10,001 nt of DNA from Lonsdalea britannica (GTDB lineage Bacteria; Pseudomonadota; Gammaproteobacteria; Enterobacterales; Enterobacteriaceae): assembly GCF_946477055.1 (NCBI RefSeq), contig NZ_CAMKXG010000128.1, positions 1-10,001 of the forward strand, in the 5' to 3' direction. The position numbers and the translations under genes were made by a program. Numbering within the stretch: position 1 is the first letter of the stretch; each line of letters starts with the position of its first letter. Below the pieces are notes generated by a model that saw only the letters and a list, made by a program, of their open reading frames with translations, was not told the origin of the DNA and made no database searches. Positions 1 to 6,619 of the stretch are shown here, piece after piece.

Positions 1-105
1 CAGGGTGTCTGTGCGCTGTCACGTTACTGTCGGGTGGCTGTCATGTTGCATAGAGCGTGCGGGGTATACGCTCATCGGCGTGTTTTACCATCATGGGAAA
101 GAGAG

Positions 106-539
106 ATGAATCCGATAAAATCGTTACGGCTCAACCGGGCCTGGTCGCAGGAGCAGCTTGCTGAGCTGTCTTCATTGAGCGTCAGGACAATACAGCGCAT
201 AGAAAATGGCGAACGCGCGAGTCTGGAAACCCTCGGTGCGATTGCCGCCGCCTTTGAGGTCAAGGTGTCGGCGTTAATGGAAAATGGCGCGACGCCGCAG
301 GGGGCGGGTGAACCGCTGGAGCAGCGTATTCAAGATGCCCGGCATCAGGTGCGGGAAGAAAGCCGCTTCTGGCGCTATTTGTCATCAATCGACTCGCCGC
401 TCCCCAAAGCCACTGGTTTCTCTGGCCGCTGCTGATTTGGGGCGGGATTCTGGCGCTGAGAGCGATAAAACTGTTCCTGCTGCATGGGCGGCTGGCGCGA
501 TGGGAACAGGCACGACTGCAAAAAATATTGCGGCGTTAG
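106..539 (+). pseudogene. XRE-type HTH regulator with C-terminal 2TM region, frame-disrupted
   Basis: A small transcriptional regulator whose reading frame is broken. The first part reads 109 residues from ATG 106, which has a purine-rich Shine-Dalgarno stretch (GGGAAAGAGA, 96-105), to a stop at 433-435. Residues 13-37 form a clear XRE helix-turn-helix (WSQEQLAELSSLSVRTIQRI then ENGER). After about 380 the frame gives nonsense, while the frame starting at base 378 continues the protein through VINRLAAPQSHW, a hydrophobic helix WFLWPLLIWGGILALR and a basic tail ending QKILRR before TAG at 537-539. Relatives, as I recall them, have an HTH domain, a short linker and two membrane helices; here about ten residues of the first helix appear to be missing. 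The 434-nt span is two over a multiple of three, so a deletion of 3n+1 bases near 380 would explain it. The truncated product would keep DNA binding but lose the membrane anchor. A sequencing error alone would not explain the missing residues. No target is evident; fieF follows on the same strand. Confidence 0.8.
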
Positions 540-581
540 TGCCTGTTTCCAAAGACACGTTAACTGCCAAAAGCACCTGTT

Positions 582-610
582 CGGATCCCATCAGCCCGAT
601 CCGCTATACT
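582..610 (+). promoter_or_regulatory. candidate fieF promoter with dyad
   Basis: A good -10 hexamer TATACT lies at 605-610, 28 bp before the fieF start. The -35 side is weak (best TTCGGA at 580-585, spacer 19). A 6-bp inverted repeat, CGGATC at 582-587 and GATCCG at 598-603 with a 10-bp spacer, fills the space between them, which is where a repressor or a spacer-twisting activator could bind. No known metal-regulator consensus is matched. Confidence 0.4.
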
Positions 611-638
611 TAACGTCTTGTTTTCATGGGAGGTGGGT

Positions 639-1541
639 ATGGATTCACGCTACGGGCGCCTGGTGACGACAGCCGCTATTCTGGCGACCGCAACGGCGCT
701 GTCGCTTTTTGCTCTGAAGGTTTTTGCGTGGTGGTATACCGGGTCGGTCAGTTTGCTGGCGTCTTTGGTCGATTCGCTGGTGGATATCGCCGCCTCGTTA
801 ATCAACCTGCTGGTGGTGCGCTACTCATTGCAGCCGGCGGATTCCGAGCATACTTTCGGTCACGGTAAGGCCGAGTCACTCGCCGCGTTGGCTCAGAGCA
901 TGTTTATCTCAGGGTCGGCGTTATTTCTGCTGCTGACCGGTTTCCAGCACTTGATTTCTCCCCAAGAACTGAAGGATCCGGCCGTCGGGATGTGGGTGAC
1001 AATAGTCGCGCTGATCGTGACGGGGTTCTTGGTCGCATTCCAGCGCTGGGTGGTGGCCCGTACCCACAGTCAGGCGGTGCGCGCAGATATGCTGCACTAT
1101 CAATCCGACGTGATGATGAACGGGGCGATTTTGGTCGCGTTGGGACTTAGCTGGAAAGGCGTGACCTGGGCGGATGCCGTGTTCGCGCTCGGTATTGGCG
1201 CATATATTTTGTACAGCGCTTTGCGGATGGCGTACGATGCCATTCAAGCCCTATTAGATAGAGCACTGCCGGATGAAGAACGGCAGGAAATTACCGATAT
1301 CGTTACCGCGTGGCCGGGCATTAGCGGCGCTCATCAGCTAAGAACGCGACGAGCGGGCCCCACGCGGTTTATCCAGCTGCATTTAGAAATGGAAGATACC
1401 CTGCCGTTGGTGGAATCTCATCAGATTGCGGACGATTTGGAGAAAGCATTGCTGCAACGCTTTCCCGATGCCGATATCATTATTCACCAGGACCCAATAT
1501 CGGCTGTTCCTGACGCCCAGCGAGGGTGGTGGAACATTTGA
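639..1541 (+). CDS. fieF: Cation-efflux pump FieF (YiiP), CDF family
   Basis: Inner-membrane proton-coupled antiporter that exports Zn2+, Fe2+ and Cd2+ from the cytoplasm and works as a homodimer. The 300-residue product has the same length as E. coli FieF and aligns without visible gaps. The transmembrane metal site is intact (D45 and D49 in LVDSLVDI, H153 and D157 in HYQSD). So are the interface site (D68, H71, H75) and the C-terminal cytoplasmic binuclear site (H232, H248, H261, H283, D285). Six membrane helices occupy roughly residues 10-210 and the ferredoxin-like cytoplasmic domain the rest. Start 639 is chosen because AGGTGG at 631-636 is well spaced and MDSRYGRLV matches the family N-terminus; an in-frame TTG at 618 would add seven unsupported residues. 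In E. coli cpxP lies immediately upstream; here a broken XRE gene does. fieF probably has its own promoter at about 605. No strong terminator follows. Confidence 0.96.
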   Translation: MDSRYGRLVTTAAILATATALSLFALKVFAWWYTGSVSLLASLVDSLVDIAASLINLLVVRYSLQPADSEHTFGHGKAESLAALAQSMFISGSALFLLLTGFQHLISPQELKDPAVGMWVTIVALIVTGFLVAFQRWVVARTHSQAVRADMLHYQSDVMMNGAILVALGLSWKGVTWADAVFALGIGAYILYSALRMAYDAIQALLDRALPDEERQEITDIVTAWPGISGAHQLRTRRAGPTRFIQLHLEMEDTLPLVESHQIADDLEKALLQRFPDADIIIHQDPISAVPDAQRGWWNI

Positions 1542-1555
1542 TTCAACAGAGAATT

Positions 1556-1590
1556 ATCACGTAGGCGTTATATTTTTGTAAATATGTGAT
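1556..1590. repeat. AT-rich imperfect hairpin downstream of fieF
   Basis: A 6-bp stem ATATTT (1570-1575) / AAATAT (1580-1585) with a 4-nt loop lies inside an outer pair ATCAC (1556-1560) / GTGAT (1586-1590), leaving nine unpaired bases on the left arm. It is too AT-rich, and lacks a T-tract, for a normal intrinsic terminator. It may be an operator-like palindrome or chance. Confidence 0.25.
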
Positions 1591-1626
1591 ACTCCACAGG
1601 GAAATTATTGGTCTTTAAGCCTGACT

Positions 1627-1638
1627 TGAATCAATTCA
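1627..1638. promoter_or_regulatory. candidate Cra (FruR) operator upstream of pfkA
   Basis: TGAATCAATTCA resembles the Cra (catabolite repressor/activator) box, whose half-sites are TGAAWC / TTCA; its outer five bases TGAAT and ATTCA are exact inverted repeats. It sits where the -35 element of the downstream extended -10 promoter would lie, a position expected to repress. E. coli pfkA is a known Cra-repressed gene, relieved by fructose-1-phosphate or fructose-1,6-bisphosphate, so the placement makes biological sense. Identification is by consensus and position only. Confidence 0.6.
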
Positions 1639-1650
1639 GCCGAGGGTATT

Positions 1651-1659
1651 TGTTATAAA
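1651..1659 (+). promoter_or_regulatory. candidate pfkA extended -10 promoter
   Basis: TGT followed by TATAAA (1654-1659) forms an extended -10 element. No good -35 stands 17 bp upstream, which is usual for extended -10 promoters; the Cra-like box occupies that space. Transcription would start near 1666, giving a leader of about 100 nt before pfkA. Confidence 0.5.
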
Positions 1660-1677
1660 ATGCGTACAAGAAGGTGA

Positions 1678-1714
1678 GAGGTTTGCGTTGTCAGTGTTGA
1701 ATGCCGCAAACTTC
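1678..1714 (+). other. pfkA 5' leader hairpin
   Basis: GAGGTTTGCG (1678-1687) pairs with CGCAAACTTC (1705-1714) over ten positions with one G-T wobble, enclosing a 17-nt loop. It would lie in the pfkA mRNA leader, starting about 12 nt after the predicted transcription start and ending about 50 nt before the ATG. No T-tract follows, so it is not a terminator. It may stabilise the 5' end of the mRNA or be a regulatory target. Confidence 0.45.
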
Positions 1715-1766
1715 GCGCACGATATCAAAAATCTGCGAATTAACATCTACAAATCCAGAGGTTGTC

Positions 1767-2729
1767 ATGATTAAGAAAATCGGAGTACTCACAAGCGGTG
1801 GCGATGCGCCAGGCATGAACGCAGCTATCCGCGGTGTGGTGCGCGCTGCATTAACGGAAGGACTGGAAGTTTATGGAATTTATGATGGCTATCTGGGTTT
1901 GTATGAAGATCGCATGGCGCAGCTCGACCGTTATAGCGTGTCAGATGTCATCAACCGCGGCGGTACGTTCCTAGGCTCTGCCCGTTTCCCTGAATTCCGT
2001 GAAGAATCCGTGCGTCAGGTCTGCGTAGAAAACATGAAAAAACGCGGTCTGGATGCGCTGGTCGTTATCGGCGGCGACGGCTCCTACATGGGCGCCAAGC
2101 GTCTGACCGAAATGGGCTTCCCTTGCATCGGTCTGCCGGGCACGATCGATAACGATGTGGCAGGTACGGACTACACCATCGGTTACTTCACCGCGCTCGA
2201 CACGGTTGTTGAAGCGATTGACCGTCTGCGCGACACGTCTTCCTCTCATCAGCGTATTTCCATTGTTGAAGTCATGGGCCGTCACTGCGGCGACCTGACG
2301 CTGGCGGCAGCTATCGCTGGCGGCTGCGAGTTCATCGTGGTGCCGGAAGTCGACTTCAAAAAAGAAGATCTGGTCGCTGAGATCAAAGGCGGGATTGCCA
2401 AAGGCAAAAAACACGCTATCGTTGCCATCACTGAACTGATGTGCGATGTGGGCGAGCTGGCCAGCTACATCCAGCAGGAAACCGGGCGTGAAACGCGCGC
2501 GACCGTACTGGGCCATATTCAGCGCGGCGGTTCTCCGGTCGCTTACGACCGCATTCTGGCTTCCCGCATGGGCGCCTACTCCATTGAACTGCTGCTGCAG
2601 GGATACGGCGGTCGTTGTGTGGGGATCCAGAATGAAAAAATGGTTCACCATGATATTATCGACGCTATCGAGAACATGAAACGTCCATTCAAGGGCGACT
2701 GGCTGGAAACGGCGAAAAAACTGTTCTGA
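1767..2729 (+). CDS. pfkA: ATP-dependent 6-phosphofructokinase I
   Basis: Cytoplasmic homotetramer that phosphorylates fructose-6-phosphate to fructose-1,6-bisphosphate, the committed step of glycolysis; allosterically activated by ADP and inhibited by phosphoenolpyruvate. The product is 320 residues, identical in length to E. coli PfkA and very similar throughout. Visible motifs, counting Met as 1, are the nucleotide loop [10 protein letters not shown] (9-18), the Mg/ATP loop GGDGS (102-106) and the catalytic loop PGTIDND with proton acceptor D128. Effector-site arginines R22, R26 and R55 and the late substrate motif GHIQRGGSP are also present. The start at 1767 is preferred over an in-frame ATG at 1701, because AGAGG at 1757-1761 is correctly placed and [13 protein letters not shown] is the family N-terminus. 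The gene appears monocistronic, with its own promoter carrying a Cra-like operator and a strong terminator 32 bp after the stop. The GlpX phosphatase encoded at 8968-7958 catalyses the opposing step. Confidence 0.98.
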   Translation: MIKKIGVLTSGGDAPGMNAAIRGVVRAALTEGLEVYGIYDGYLGLYEDRMAQLDRYSVSDVINRGGTFLGSARFPEFREESVRQVCVENMKKRGLDALVVIGGDGSYMGAKRLTEMGFPCIGLPGTIDNDVAGTDYTIGYFTALDTVVEAIDRLRDTSSSHQRISIVEVMGRHCGDLTLAAAIAGGCEFIVVPEVDFKKEDLVAEIKGGIAKGKKHAIVAITELMCDVGELASYIQQETGRETRATVLGHIQRGGSPVAYDRILASRMGAYSIELLLQGYGGRCVGIQNEKMVHHDIIDAIENMKRPFKGDWLETAKKLF

Positions 2730-2760
2730 TTGGTTGTTGGCCCGTTGTGGCAGGGTGTAT

Positions 2761-2794
2761 GAAATCCCGTCCCTTAGGGGGCGGGATTTCTTTT
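2761..2794 (+). terminator. pfkA intrinsic terminator
   Basis: GAAATCCCG (2761-2769) pairs with CGGGATTTC (2782-2790). A T-G wobble and CCC/GGG (2771-2773 / 2778-2780) extend the stem to 13 positions around the loop TTAG. TTTT (2791-2794) follows. It ends pfkA transcription and separates it from aguBA. Confidence 0.9.
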
Positions 2795-2846
2795 GGCTGT
2801 CATCCGCAGGCACAGGGTGATAGGTTGACCTAAACTTTTATTTGGC

Positions 2847-2861
2847 GCTGATTGAATTAGC
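2847..2861. promoter_or_regulatory. operator-like dyad upstream of aguB
   Basis: GCTGATTGAATTAGC is a 15-bp near-perfect palindrome: six of seven arm positions pair, with one G/T mismatch, about a central G. It lies 52 bp before aguB and 16 bp after TTGACC (2825-2830), the best -35-like hexamer in this spacer. It could overlap the -10 region of an aguBA promoter. No recognisable -10 supports that promoter, and no regulator gene is nearby. Confidence 0.3.
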
Positions 2862-2913
2862 CTTTTCCGGCGGTTCAGCAAGAGCATAAACGCAGAAATT
2901 ATCGAGGTTTCGC

Positions 2914-3798
2914 ATGACAAAAGTGACTGTTGCCGCCACGCAGATGGCCTGCACCTGGGACCTGCCCAGAAATATCGAAAACGCGGAAAAACTGGTGCGG
3001 CAGGCGCACGCAAAGGGTGCGCAAATCATCCTGATCCAGGAGCTGTTTGCCGCGCCTTATTTCTGCATCGACCAGAATCCTGAACACTACGCGTTGGCGC
3101 AGAGCCTCGATAACAGTCCATTGATCAAACATTTCTCCGCGCTGGCCGCCGAGCTGGAAGTGGTGTTGCCGCTGAGTTTCTTCGAGCGTGCCAATAACGC
3201 CTACTACAATTCGCTGGTGATGATCGATGCGGACGGCAGCGTGCTGGACGTTTATCGTAAAACGCACATCCCCAACGGCCCGGCCTATCAGGAAAAGCAG
3301 TTCTTCATTCCTGGCGATACCGGCTTCAAAGTGTGGCAGACCCGCTACGCCAAGGTCGGCGTGGGTATCTGCTGGGATCAGTGGTTCCCGGAAACCGCCC
3401 GCAGTCTGGCGCTGATGGGGGCTGAGATCATTTTCTACCCGACGGCCATTGGTTCTGAACCGGCTTTCCCGGACTGGGATAGCCAGCCGCACTGGACGCG
3501 TGTGCAACAGGGGCACGCCGCCGCCAACCTGGTGCCGGTGGTGGCCTCCAACCGAATCGGAACGGAAGCCAGCAAGTATATCGACGGGCTGGAAATGACG
3601 TTCTACGGCTCTTCTTTCATCGCCGATCCGACCGGCGCGCTGGTGCAGCAGGCCACCCGTACCGACGAAGCGGTGCTGGTGCACAGTTTCGATCTGCAGG
3701 AAATCGCGCAGATGCGTGCAACTTGGGGCCTGTTCCGCGACCGTCGCCCGGAAATGTATGACGTCATTGGTACTTCCGACGGCAAAACCTGGAGATAA
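2914..3798 (+). CDS. aguB: N-carbamoylputrescine amidase
   Basis: Cytoplasmic carbon-nitrogen hydrolase of the nitrilase superfamily that cleaves N-carbamoylputrescine to putrescine, CO2 and ammonia, the second step of the agmatine deiminase route to polyamines. The catalytic triad is visible: E43 in IQELFAAPYFC, K116 in YRKTHIP, and nucleophile C153 in GVGICWDQWFPE. The FFIPGDTGF stretch (about 130-138) is typical of AguB rather than of general nitrilases. Length (294 residues) fits the family, about 290-300. The start has a GAGG ribosome-binding site at 2904-2907. The stop is followed after only 3 bp by aguA, whose ribosome-binding site lies inside the last aguB codons, so the pair is co-transcribed and probably translationally coupled. 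The specific assignment over other nitrilases rests on these motifs and on the adjacent agmatine deiminase. No obvious sigma70 promoter is visible beyond TTGACC at 2825-2830. Confidence 0.95.
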   Translation: MTKVTVAATQMACTWDLPRNIENAEKLVRQAHAKGAQIILIQELFAAPYFCIDQNPEHYALAQSLDNSPLIKHFSALAAELEVVLPLSFFERANNAYYNSLVMIDADGSVLDVYRKTHIPNGPAYQEKQFFIPGDTGFKVWQTRYAKVGVGICWDQWFPETARSLALMGAEIIFYPTAIGSEPAFPDWDSQPHWTRVQQGHAAANLVPVVASNRIGTEASKYIDGLEMTFYGSSFIADPTGALVQQATRTDEAVLVHSFDLQEIAQMRATWGLFRDRRPEMYDVIGTSDGKTWR

Positions 3799-3801
3799 AT
3801 C

Positions 3802-4905
3802 ATGTCACAGCTGACCACCCCGTTTCAGGACGGTTTCGCCATGCCCGCAGAGTGGGCTCCGCAGGAAGCGGTCTGGATGCTGTGGCCGTATCGCCGCGAC
3901 AACTGGCGCTCTGTCGGGGAGTTGATCCCCGCGCAGCAGACCTTTTCTACCGTTGCGGCGACGATTGCCCAGACGACCCCGGTCATTATGGGGGTCCCGG
4001 CGGCAGAGATGGCGCATGCGCGGAGTATCATGCCGGCCAGCGTCACGCTGGTTGAGATTGAGAGCGACGACGCCTGGATGCGCGACACCGGGCCGACGAT
4101 TGTGCTGAATCCCGCGGGCAAACGCGGCGGCGTCGACTGGCAGTTCAACGCCTGGGGCGGAGGGCAGGGCGGTTTGTATGCGGACTGGCGTCGCGATGAA
4201 GAGGTCGCGCAGCAGGTTCTGGCCTACCACCACGATGCTCGCTATGTCGCGCCGCTGGTGCTGGAAGGCGGTTCTATCCATACCGACGGCGAAGGTACAC
4301 TGCTGACGACGGCGGAATGCCTGCTCAATCCCAACCGCAATCCGCATCTGGATAAGGCGCAGATCGAGCAACTGTTGACGGACTATCTGGGCGTATCCGC
4401 CTTTATCTGGCTGGAGTCCGGCGTTTACAACGACGAGACGGATGGGCACATCGATAACATGTGCTGCTTCGTGCGTCCCGGCGAGGTTGCGCTGCACTGG
4501 ACCGAAGATGAAAACGATCCCCAATATGCGCGGTCTATGGCGGCATATCAGGTGCTCTCCAAGGCGAGAGATGCCCACGGTCGACATCTGAAAATCTGGA
4601 AATTGCCTGCGCCGGGTCCGCTGTATATGACGCAGGCGGAAGCGGAAGGTGTTGATGTCGACGGGCAAGCGATTGAACGTATCGCCGGTTCTCGTCTGGC
4701 GGGCTCCTACGTTAACTTCCTGATCAGCAATCGTCAGGTGATTTATCCGTTGCTGGATAAACGTACGGACCGTCAGGCCCATGTGCTGTTGCAGCAGATG
4801 TTCCCGGATTACCTGATCAGCGGCGTCCCAGCGCGTGAAATATTGCTGGGCGGTGGCAATATCCACTGCATCACCCAGCAAATCCCGTCAGCACGCGCGG
4901 AATAA
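3802..4905 (+). CDS. aguA: Agmatine deiminase
   Basis: Cytoplasmic guanidine-modifying enzyme of the peptidyl-arginine-deiminase superfamily that hydrolyses agmatine to N-carbamoylputrescine and ammonia, supplying the substrate of AguB. The 367-residue length matches known agmatine deiminases (about 365-370). Catalytic residues are all present: D95 in [12 protein letters not shown]155 in LEGGSIH, H216 and D218 in DGHIDNM, and nucleophile C356 in [11 protein letters not shown]. The ribosome-binding site GGAGA (3791-3795) sits in the end of aguB, 6 nt before the ATG. With agmatine from arginine decarboxylase, which is not in this window, the pair makes putrescine without SpeB agmatinase. The cluster ends at a strong hairpin shared with convergent tpiA. 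In E. coli this interval holds sbp and cdh, so the pair marks a lineage-specific gene content. No regulator or transporter for agmatine accompanies it here. Confidence 0.96.
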   Translation: MSQLTTPFQDGFAMPAEWAPQEAVWMLWPYRRDNWRSVGELIPAQQTFSTVAATIAQTTPVIMGVPAAEMAHARSIMPASVTLVEIESDDAWMRDTGPTIVLNPAGKRGGVDWQFNAWGGGQGGLYADWRRDEEVAQQVLAYHHDARYVAPLVLEGGSIHTDGEGTLLTTAECLLNPNRNPHLDKAQIEQLLTDYLGVSAFIWLESGVYNDETDGHIDNMCCFVRPGEVALHWTEDENDPQYARSMAAYQVLSKARDAHGRHLKIWKLPAPGPLYMTQAEAEGVDVDGQAIERIAGSRLAGSYVNFLISNRQVIYPLLDKRTDRQAHVLLQQMFPDYLISGVPAREILLGGGNIHCITQQIPSARAE

Positions 4906-4915
4906 TCCCACCCAT

Positions 4916-4947
4916 AAAAAAACGGCTCCTCGAAAGGAGCCGTTTTT
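4916..4947. terminator. bidirectional terminator between aguA and tpiA
   Basis: CGGCTCCT (4923-4930) pairs with AGGAGCCG (4935-4942) around a CGAA loop. The stem is flanked by seven A's (4916-4922) on one side and five T's (4943-4947) on the other. It therefore works for aguBA on the + strand and for tpiA on the - strand. It lies 10 bp past the aguA stop and 23 bp past the tpiA stop. Confidence 0.92.
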
Positions 4948-4970
4948 CACAGCAAATAAAACCGAGGGCG

Positions 4971-5738
4971 TTACGCGCCTTTGGCTTCTGCTGCGGCTTT
5001 CACGATCACGGCGAAAGCATCTGCTTTCAGTGATGCGCCGCCAACCAGCGCGCCGTCGATATCCGGCTGAGTAAAGAGTTCAGCTGCGTTAGACGCGTTA
5101 ACGGAACCGCCGTACTGGATGATGACCTGTTCAGCTACCGCAGCATCCTGTTTAGCGATGTGGCTACGGATGAATTTGTGGATAGCCTGTGCCTGCGCCG
5201 GAGTGGCAGATTTGCCAGTACCGATAGCCCAGATAGGTTCGTAGGCGATGACAGCATTTTCAAACGCTTTGGCGCCCAGCGTGTTCAGAACGGCATCCAG
5301 CTGACGAGCACAAACGCTTTCAGTCTGACCTGCTTCGTTTTCTGCTTCAGTTTCACCGATGCACAGAACCGGAGTCAGACCGGCTTCTTTCAGTACGCCG
5401 AATTTTTTAGCAACGAATTCATCGCTTTCTTTGTGATAGGTGCGGCGTTCTGAGTGACCGATGATGATGTATTTAGCGCCGATGTCTTTCAGCATGTCGG
5501 CAGAAGTTTCGCCGGTGAATGCGCCGGAAAGGTTTACATCAACGTTCTGCGCGCCCAGGGCAATACGGCTGCCAGACAGTTCGTGCTTAGCCTGACCCAG
5601 GTAAACAGCCGGCGGAGCGATAGCTACGTCACAGCCCGCAACTGCGGTCAGTTCATTGCGCAGACCAGCAATCAGTTCGTGAACCATGTGGGTGCTACCG
5701 TTCAACTTCCAGTTGCCCATGACTAAGGGATGTCGCAT
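4971..5738 (-). CDS. tpiA: Triosephosphate isomerase
   Basis: Cytoplasmic dimeric TIM-barrel enzyme that interconverts dihydroxyacetone phosphate and glyceraldehyde-3-phosphate, linking glycolysis, gluconeogenesis and glycerol use. The 255-residue product equals E. coli TpiA in length. Active-site residues are N9 and K11 in MGNWKLNG, electrophile H95 in IIIGHSERR and catalytic base E167 in [11 protein letters not shown]; the last begins the flexible loop 6. The phosphate-binding GGSV and GALVGGASL motifs follow near the C-terminus. A strong ribosome-binding site GGAGG (5746-5750 on this strand) lies 7 nt before the ATG. It is transcribed toward the shared terminator at 4916-4947 and is probably served by a promoter with TATACT at 5808-5813. 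The leader contains a perfect hairpin. yiiQ lies upstream on the same strand with a 126-bp gap, so read-through from yiiQ is possible. Confidence 0.98.
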   Translation of the reverse strand: MRHPLVMGNWKLNGSTHMVHELIAGLRNELTAVAGCDVAIAPPAVYLGQAKHELSGSRIALGAQNVDVNLSGAFTGETSADMLKDIGAKYIIIGHSERRTYHKESDEFVAKKFGVLKEAGLTPVLCIGETEAENEAGQTESVCARQLDAVLNTLGAKAFENAVIAYEPIWAIGTGKSATPAQAQAIHKFIRSHIAKQDAAVAEQVIIQYGGSVNASNAAELFTQPDIDGALVGGASLKADAFAVIVKAAAEAKGA

Positions 5739-5777
5739 CTTTTTTCCTCCAGACGGATAGCAAGTTAATCAATACGT

Positions 5778-5795
5778 CACTGCCGCTCGGCAGTG
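5778..5795. other. perfect hairpin in the tpiA leader
   Basis: CACTGCCG (5778-5785) and CGGCAGTG (5788-5795) are exact inverted repeats separated by 2 bp. On the tpiA strand this falls between the predicted -10 (5808-5813) and the ribosome-binding site (5746-5750), close to the expected 5' end of the mRNA. No T-tract follows, so it is not a terminator. An mRNA-stabilising 5' stem-loop or a protein operator are both possible. Confidence 0.5.
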
Positions 5796-5807
5796 TAACC
5801 TGACGAC

Positions 5808-5813
5808 AGTATA
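5808..5813 (-). promoter_or_regulatory. candidate tpiA -10 element
   Basis: Reading on the minus strand, TATACT at 5813-5808 is a good sigma70 -10 hexamer, about 70 bp before the tpiA start. The matching -35 position (GAGCCA, 5831-5836, spacer 17) is poor, so the promoter would need an activator or is weak. The assignment rests on the -10 alone. Confidence 0.4.
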
Positions 5814-5864
5814 AAGATGAAAAGACCTCGTGGCTCTGTTTTTCGTGCCTAATAGCGGCTTTGA

Positions 5865-6455
5865 TCAATATTCTGCCAGCGTGAGCTTAATCGGTTCAAC
5901 CGCGAACGTTAGCCCTTTTTCGCCCCCATCTGCCACCACATAACGCAGTGCCCCCTCCTCCTGCTGGAAGAAAGGATGCCCTTTACCTTGCGTCAGCAGG
6001 GTATCGACTTTTTTCAGGCTTTGTTCGCGCGTCAGCGAGGGGACGAACACCCGCAGCAGCGCGGCCATATACTCCTGCGCCTGTTTGCGTCGGCCCGCCT
6101 CATCAGGATCTTTCGAACCCGGCAGTAAGGTGATTTGCAGCGTTTTGATCTTGCCCGTGCCTTTCTCAAGCGCGGTAGAGGAGTAGAGCATATCGCTGAT
6201 CTTGCTGGCGGCGCGGGTCAGCATAGGAGAATCTTCGTTGGTCTCTACGACCCGATATTCCCCAATCGGCAGCGTTGGATTGCTGAGATTATAGCGGGTA
6301 CGAAACTGGACGAGGGTCATGTCGAACGTTGGCGAGCCGGCCAGCAGATAGGGCGCAGCAGGACCTTTGTGCTGAAACAACGCGTCTGCCCTGACGGCGC
6401 TGGCCTGATGTATTCCGGCGGTGAGCAAGCAAAGGATAAGTAGAGATTTTTTCAT
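5865..6455 (-). CDS. yiiQ: DUF1454 family periplasmic protein YiiQ
   Basis: Protein of unknown function conserved in Enterobacterales next to tpiA. The N-terminus is a typical Sec signal peptide: KK at residues 2-3, a hydrophobic stretch 5-15, and a likely cleavage after ASA at residue 20 or ADA at residue 25, so it is probably periplasmic. The cysteine at residue 9 lacks a lipobox context. The mature part carries the family hallmarks APYLLAGSPTFD (about 33-44), LTRAASKI (about 79-86), AQEYMAAL and a very conserved C-terminal block beginning EGALRYVVADGGEKG (167-181). At 196 residues it is close to E. coli YiiQ, but it ends a few residues earlier, after LTLAEY. No good Shine-Dalgarno precedes ATG 6455, so translation may be weak; the signal peptide supports this start. 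A sigma70 promoter with a perfect -35 lies 55-84 bp upstream. Confidence 0.9.
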   Translation of the reverse strand: MKKSLLILCLLTAGIHQASAVRADALFQHKGPAAPYLLAGSPTFDMTLVQFRTRYNLSNPTLPIGEYRVVETNEDSPMLTRAASKISDMLYSSTALEKGTGKIKTLQITLLPGSKDPDEAGRRKQAQEYMAALLRVFVPSLTREQSLKKVDTLLTQGKGHPFFQQEEGALRYVVADGGEKGLTFAVEPIKLTLAEY

Positions 6456-6509
6456 AGCGTGTTCGTCAATGTCGTCGCAGTAGCCGTTATGCCGTCAAGC
6501 GGCCTTGTG

Positions 6510-6539
6510 ATTAAAGCGGTATTAGTTAGGGATTGTCAA
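6510..6539 (-). promoter_or_regulatory. yiiQ promoter
   Basis: On the minus strand a perfect -35 TTGACA (6539-6534) is followed after 18 bp by -10 TTTAAT (6515-6510), five of six consensus bases. The leader would be about 50 nt. On the plus strand TTGTCA (6533-6538) overlaps the same bases and could serve yiiR, with AATACG or TACGAG as a poor -10, so the two divergent genes may share this 164-bp control region. Confidence 0.55.
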
Positions 6540-6619
6540 AATTCGCGTAAAAAATACGAGAGAAACTGTGCATTAAGGTAAACTCGTCGCCAGAAAACAG
6601 CTATCGGAATAGGCTTGAG

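Noticed and set aside
1..105. Promoter for the XRE gene
   Set aside because: TTGCAT (46-51) and TATACG (65-70) are only 13 bp apart, too close for a sigma70 promoter; no other pair is convincing.
1585..1600. CRP site upstream of pfkA
   Set aside because: Only the TGTGA half-site is present; the second half does not match TCACA at the right spacing.
1701..1766. In-frame ATG at 1701 extending pfkA by 22 residues
   Set aside because: No ribosome-binding site there, the extension is unlike the family, and it lies inside the leader hairpin; the 1767 start has a good AGAGG and the exact family N-terminus.
3805..4881. Long open frames opposite aguA, and similarly opposite pfkA, aguB (2899-3684), glpX (7973-8956) and glpK (9120-9962)
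   Set aside because: They mirror genes with complete catalytic motifs on the other strand, have histidine/arginine-rich compositions typical of antisense frames, and match no family I recognise.
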